From Pseudomonadota bacterium (GTDB lineage Bacteria > Pseudomonadota > Alphaproteobacteria > Ferrovibrionales > Ferrovibrionaceae): 28,467 nt of DNA. Where the stretch lies: assembly GCA_023433835.1 (NCBI GenBank), contig JAEYTW010000116.1:1-28467 (forward strand). The letters are read 5' to 3'. Below are positions 25,389 through 28,467 of this stretch, one piece after another. Positions within the stretch are counted from its first letter, which is position 1. Every line of letters starts with the position of its first letter. A program made the position numbers and the translations under genes. The notes under the pieces are model-generated. The model saw only the letters and a list, made by a program, of their open reading frames with translations. It searched no databases and was not told the DNA's origin.

Positions 25389-26371
25389 GCTGCCTCACGC
25401 TCGAGATGCGGATTGAAGAAATCTTCGATGGCCTGGCGCACCTGCCGCGGGTCTTCCAGCCGGTTGACCGCGTCGCGGAAATCGGCCGAGCCGGGCAGGC
25501 CCTTGGAGTACCAGGAGATATGCTTGCGGGCGACACGCGCACCGCCTTCGACGCCGTAATGCTCGAGCATCGCTTCGTAATGGTCGCGCAGGACGTTGAG
25601 GCGATGGATCAGCGGCGGTTCCGCCATCCGCTCGCCGGTGCGCAGGAAATGGGCGACCTGGTTCAATATCCAGGGGCGGCCATAGGCGCCGCGGCCGATC
25701 ATCACGCCGTCGGCGCCCGATTTCTCCAGCGCCTCGCGCGCCTCGTCGTAGCCGATGATGTCGCCGTTGACCACGACCGGGATCTTCACCGCCTGCTTGA
25801 CGCGGTTGATGAACGACCAGTCGGCCGAGCCGGTATACATCTGGTTGCGGGTGCGCCCATGCACCGTCAGCATCTGGATGCCGCAATCCTCGGCGATGCG
25901 CGCCAGTTCGGGCGCGTTCAGCGACTGATGGTCCCAGCCCATGCGCATCTTCAGGGTGACCGGCACCTTGACGGCCTTGACGGTCGCCTCGATCAGGCTG
26001 CGCGCATGCACCAGGTCGCGCATCAGCGCGGATCCGGCATGACCGTTCGTCACCTTCTTGACCGGGCAGCCCATGTTGATGTCGATGATGACGGCGCCGC
26101 GATCCTCGTTCAGCCGGGCGGCCTCGGCCATCACCCGGGCCTCGCAGCCGGCAAGCTGCACGGCCATCGGGAATTCCTCGGGCTCGGACTGGATCATTTT
26201 CATCGTCTGGCGCGATTCGCGGACCATGGCTTCCGAGGCGATCATCTCGGACACCACGAGGCCGGCGCCAGCGCGCTTGACGACGCGCCGGAACGGCAGG
26301 TCGGTGACCCCCGACAGCGGCGCGAGGATGACCGGATCCTGCAAGGTGATCGGGCCGATCCGGATGGTCAT
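25385..26371 (-). CDS. dusB: tRNA-dihydrouridine synthase DusB (NifR3)
   Basis: 328 residues from the ATG at 26371 (MTIRIGPITLQDPVILAPLS, the usual DusB start); a TTG seven codons upstream lacks a ribosome site. FMN-dependent TIM barrel: APLSGVTDLPFRR (FMN site), IDINMGCPVKKVTNGHAGSA with catalytic Cys102, KMRMGWD, MLTVHGRTRNQMYTGSADW, NGDI, and VMIGRGAYGRPWI. It reduces uridine to dihydrouridine in the tRNA D-loop using NADPH. Known as nifR3 when it heads the ntrBC operon, the arrangement seen here. Its stop overlaps the ntrB start. The ribosome site is poor, so expression may be low or leader-dependent. Confidence 0.96.
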   Translation of the reverse strand: MTIRIGPITLQDPVILAPLSGVTDLPFRRVVKRAGAGLVVSEMIASEAMVRESRQTMKMIQSEPEEFPMAVQLAGCEARVMAEAARLNEDRGAVIIDINMGCPVKKVTNGHAGSALMRDLVHARSLIEATVKAVKVPVTLKMRMGWDHQSLNAPELARIAEDCGIQMLTVHGRTRNQMYTGSADWSFINRVKQAVKIPVVVNGDIIGYDEAREALEKSGADGVMIGRGAYGRPWILNQVAHFLRTGERMAEPPLIHRLNVLRDHYEAMLEHYGVEGGARVARKHISWYSKGLPGSADFRDAVNRLEDPRQVRQAIEDFFNPHLEREAA

Positions 26372-26408
26372 AATGTAGGCATCCACGAGCAATGATTAAT
26401 TCGAAGGC

Positions 26409-26437
26409 ACGATAGCCGGGATCTTGCTGCGATGCAA
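26409..26437 (-). promoter_or_regulatory. dusB: Candidate promoter of the dusB-ntrB-ntrC unit
   Basis: On the minus strand TTGCAT (26437 to 26432), a 17-base spacer, then TATCGT (26414 to 26409), about 38 bases upstream of the dusB ATG. Spacing is ideal and the hexamers are fair matches to the housekeeping consensus. Confidence 0.4.
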
Positions 26438-26482
26438 TATGGATCCGGCTGGTGTCCAATCGAACGGGGCCGGCGGTCCGCC

Positions 26483-26511
26483 TTGCGGCTGGGGCCGGAA
26501 CCGGGTTTAGT
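26483..26511 (+). promoter_or_regulatory. ispDF: Candidate promoter of ispDF giving a leaderless mRNA
   Basis: TTGCGG (26483-26488), a 17-base spacer, TTTAGT (26506-26511). The -10 box ends 7 bases before the ATG at 26519, so transcription would begin at or next to the start codon. No Shine-Dalgarno is visible upstream of the ATG, which fits. Confidence 0.35.
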
Positions 26512-26518
26512 CCGCGCC

Positions 26519-27664
26519 ATGTCTGTTATCGCCCTCATCGTTGCTGCCGGCCGGGGCCAGCGCGCCGGCGCCGGAATCCCGAAGCAATACCGCCGGCTGG
26601 CCGGCCGACCGGTACTGGCCCGGACGCTGGCGGCCTTCCTGGGCCAGCCTCGTGTCGACCGGGTGGCGGTGGTTATACACCCGGACGACCGACCGCTCTA
26701 CGACGAGGCGACGGCCGGCCTTACCCTGCTGCCGCCGATCCCGGGCGGGGCAACGCGGCAGGACAGCGTGCGGCTGGGGCTGGAGGCGCTGGCCGAGCTC
26801 GGCCCCGATATCGTCCTGGTCCACGATGCCGCCCGCCCCTTCGTCTCGCCCGATCTCATCGCCCGGGTGATCGACGCGGTGCCGGCGATCGCGGCCCTGC
26901 CGGTGGTCGACACGTTGAAGCGGGCCGAGAACGGCACGGCCGCCACCGGCCCGGCCCGCGACGGCCTGTGGCGGGCACAGACGCCCCAGGGTTTCGCCTA
27001 TGGCGCGCTGCGCGATGCCCATCGGTCGGCACAGGGCGGGCCGGAATTGACCGACGATGCCGCCGTCGCCACCGCCGCCGGCATCGACGTGGCGCTGGTC
27101 GATGGCTGCGAGGGCAATTTCAAGCTGACCACGCCGGAGGATTTCAGGCGGGCCGAGGCCATGCTGGTCAATCGGCATCCCGATATCCGCGTCGGCCAGG
27201 GGTTCGACGTCCATGCATTGGCCGACCTGCCCGGCCGGCCGCTGATGCTGGGCGGGATCGTTGTCCCGCATGCGCGGGCGCTGGCGGGACATTCGGACGC
27301 CGACGTGGCGCTGCACGCCCTCACCGACGCCCTGCTCGGCGCGCTGGCCGAGGGCGATATCGGCCAGGCCTTCCCGCCGTCGGACGAACGCTGGCGGGGC
27401 GCGTCCTCCGACCGGTTCCTGGCCTTCGCCCGCGACCGCGTGGCGGCACGCGGCGGCGTCATCGCCCATGCCGACCTGACCCTGATCTGCGAGCGGCCCA
27501 AGATCGGGCCGCATCGCGAGGCGATGCGCGCGCGTATCGCCGACATTCTCGGCATCGGCCTCGATCGCGTCGCGGTCAAGGCCACGACCACCGAAAAGCT
27601 CGGTTTCACCGGGCGCGGCGAGGGCATCGCCGCCCAGGCCGTGGCCACGGTCCGCCTGCCATGA
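26519..27664 (+). CDS. ispDF: Bifunctional IspD/IspF, MEP isoprenoid pathway
   Basis: 381 residues. IspD half (about 1-222): IALIVAAGRGQRAGAGIPKQY (CTP loop), GGATRQDSVRLGLEAL, VHDAARPFV, and TDDAAVATAAG. It makes CDP-methylerythritol from MEP and CTP. IspF half (about 223-381): IRVGQGFDVHALADLPGRP with metal ligands Asp230 and His232, GHSDADVALHALTDALLGAL with His266, GDIGQAFPPSD, and ATTTEKLGFTGRGEGIAA. It makes the cyclic diphosphate MEcPP. The intervening IspE activity is encoded elsewhere. The fusion is typical of alphaproteobacteria. The frame opens earlier, but the ATG at 26519 gives the canonical N-terminus. Divergent from dusB across 147 bases; its stop overlaps the pgpA start. Confidence 0.97.
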   Translation: MSVIALIVAAGRGQRAGAGIPKQYRRLAGRPVLARTLAAFLGQPRVDRVAVVIHPDDRPLYDEATAGLTLLPPIPGGATRQDSVRLGLEALAELGPDIVLVHDAARPFVSPDLIARVIDAVPAIAALPVVDTLKRAENGTAATGPARDGLWRAQTPQGFAYGALRDAHRSAQGGPELTDDAAVATAAGIDVALVDGCEGNFKLTTPEDFRRAEAMLVNRHPDIRVGQGFDVHALADLPGRPLMLGGIVVPHARALAGHSDADVALHALTDALLGALAEGDIGQAFPPSDERWRGASSDRFLAFARDRVAARGGVIAHADLTLICERPKIGPHREAMRARIADILGIGLDRVAVKATTTEKLGFTGRGEGIAAQAVATVRLP

Positions 27665-28122
27665 CCCGGACGGCGCGCGCCGCCCGCATCATCGCCACCT
27701 GGTTCGGGGTCGGTCTTGCCCGGAAAGCCCCGGGCACCTGGGGATCGCTCGCCACCCTGCCGCTCGGCATCCTGCTGCTGTGGCTTGGCGGGCCCTGGGC
27801 CGTCGTCGCCTGCGGGATCGTCGCCACCTTCATCGGCATCTGGGCCGTCCAGGTCTATCTGCGGACCGCGGCGATGAAGGACCCGAAGGAAGTCGTCATC
27901 GACGAGGTCGCCGGCCAGTTGTTGGCGCTGGTGCCGGCCGGCCTCGACTGGCGCCTGTGGCTGCTCGCCTTCGTCCTGTTCCGCTTCTTCGACATCACCA
28001 AGATCGGGCCGATCGGCTGGGCCGAAAGGCTGCCGCGCGCCTTCGGCGTGATGGTCGACGATGTCATCGCCGGCATCGTCGCCGGGCTGTGCCTGTGGGG
28101 CATCGGGAGGTATCTGCTGTGA
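27661..28122 (+). CDS. pgpA: Phosphatidylglycerophosphatase A
   Basis: 153-residue inner-membrane protein. Family marks: RKAPGTWGSLATLP (21-34), KDPKEVVIDEVAGQLLALVP with the acidic metal-binding residues, RFFDITKIGPI, and the C-terminal GVMVDDVIAGIVAGL. About three hydrophobic segments (about 30-66, 95-112 and 132-152). It removes phosphate from phosphatidylglycerophosphate to give phosphatidylglycerol. Its ATG overlaps the ispDF stop (ATGA) and its TGA overlaps the next GTG start (GTGA), so all three genes are translationally coupled. Confidence 0.95.
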   Translation: MTRTARAARIIATWFGVGLARKAPGTWGSLATLPLGILLLWLGGPWAVVACGIVATFIGIWAVQVYLRTAAMKDPKEVVIDEVAGQLLALVPAGLDWRLWLLAFVLFRFFDITKIGPIGWAERLPRAFGVMVDDVIAGIVAGLCLWGIGRYLL

Positions 28123-28467
28123 TCGATCCGACCATCATCGCGCTGGCCGAGGATGTATTGCGCGCCTGCCGCGGGGCGGGCGTGACGCTTGCCACCGCTG
28201 AAAGCTGCACCGGCGGGCTGATCTCGGGCTGCCTGACCGAGATCGCCGGTTCGTCCGATGTGGTCGAGCGCGGCTTCGTCACCTATTCCAACGAGGCCAA
28301 GACCGAGATGCTCGGCGTGCCCGCCAGCCTGATCGCCGAGCACGGCGCGGTCAGCGAACCGGTCGCCCGCGCGATGGCTGCCGGCGCGCTGGGCAACAGC
28401 CGCGCCGACATCGCGGTGGCGGTCACCGGCGTCGCCGGCCCCGGCGCTTCCGAGAGCAAGCCGGCCG
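28119..28467 (+). CDS. pncC: CinA C-terminal family nicotinamide-nucleotide amidase, 5' part (cut by window end)
   Basis: Starts at GTG 28119, which overlaps the pgpA stop. The frame is open to the last base, with 116 codons seen. The protein reads LATAESCTGGLISGCLTEIAGSS (in two parts), with the catalytic Ser29 in AESCTGG, then VERGFVTYSNEAKTEMLGV and AVTGVAGPGA. It is the amidase that converts nicotinamide mononucleotide to nicotinate mononucleotide in pyridine-nucleotide salvage. It is a stand-alone C-terminal domain: no N-terminal MoaB-like CinA domain precedes it. The rest lies beyond the window. pgpA followed by this gene is a frequent alphaproteobacterial pairing. Confidence 0.93.
   Translation, partial: MIDPTIIALAEDVLRACRGAGVTLATAESCTGGLISGCLTEIAGSSDVVERGFVTYSNEAKTEMLGVPASLIAEHGAVSEPVARAMAAGALGNSRADIAVAVTGVAGPGASESKPA

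Overview
The window is GC-rich, densely packed chromosomal DNA from an alphaproteobacterium. The best taxonomic evidence is gene order. cinA-pgpA-ispDF stands divergent to dusB-ntrB-ntrC, and ntrY-ntrX-dat-hfq-hflX lies further along; this is the classical alphaproteobacterial nitrogen-regulation neighbourhood. A fused IspDF and an NtrYX pair beside Hfq fit the same group. A Rhodospirillales-like soil or water bacterium is my guess at finer rank; nothing here fixes a genus. No rRNA, tRNA or CRISPR array was seen.

Layout. (1) 1-1983: 3' part of a hybrid sensor kinase with two receiver-like domains and an HPt domain. (2) 2045-5639: ligD and ku, a complete two-gene bacterial NHEJ module. A base-composition outlier encoding a methyltransferase-like protein converges on it, followed by a hemerythrin-domain protein and an aldo/keto reductase whose Shine-Dalgarno lies in a strong hairpin. 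(3) 8252-9920: a palindromic intergenic repeat cluster into which a 1.4-kb IS4-family element has inserted. It has a 9-bp target duplication, and its transposase carries a -1 frameshift at an A5G6 run. (4) 9921-16247, minus strand: ntrY-ntrX-dat, then hfq-hflX from their own AT-rich upstream region. (5) 16490-21463: a block that separates ntrYX from ntrBC. It holds SnoaL-like, aldo/keto reductase, SDR and a second SnoaL-like gene on the plus strand, a convergent LysR regulator, and a membrane-anchored metallo-beta-lactamase-fold protein. (6) 21513-26371, minus strand: dusB-ntrB-ntrC-aroA. (7) 26519-28467, plus strand: ispDF-pgpA-cinA (cut by the window end), overlapping stop to start.

How the genes work together. 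NtrB/NtrC and NtrY/NtrX are two kinase/regulator pairs for nitrogen and redox state. DusB modifies tRNA, and Hfq and HflX act on RNA and ribosomes. IspDF, PgpA, AroA and Dat supply isoprenoids, phospholipid, aromatic precursors and D-amino acids. Ku and LigD repair double-strand breaks without a template.

The most interesting part is the block between the two ntr pairs. A perfect 9-bp inverted repeat overlaps a consensus TATAAT ahead of the SnoaL/AKR/SDR/SnoaL genes. A 13-base half of it recurs with one mismatch immediately upstream of the LysR gene 3.9 kb away. This suggests one small regulon for an uncharacterised carbonyl-metabolising or detoxifying pathway, which I regard as the best candidate for an undescribed system here.
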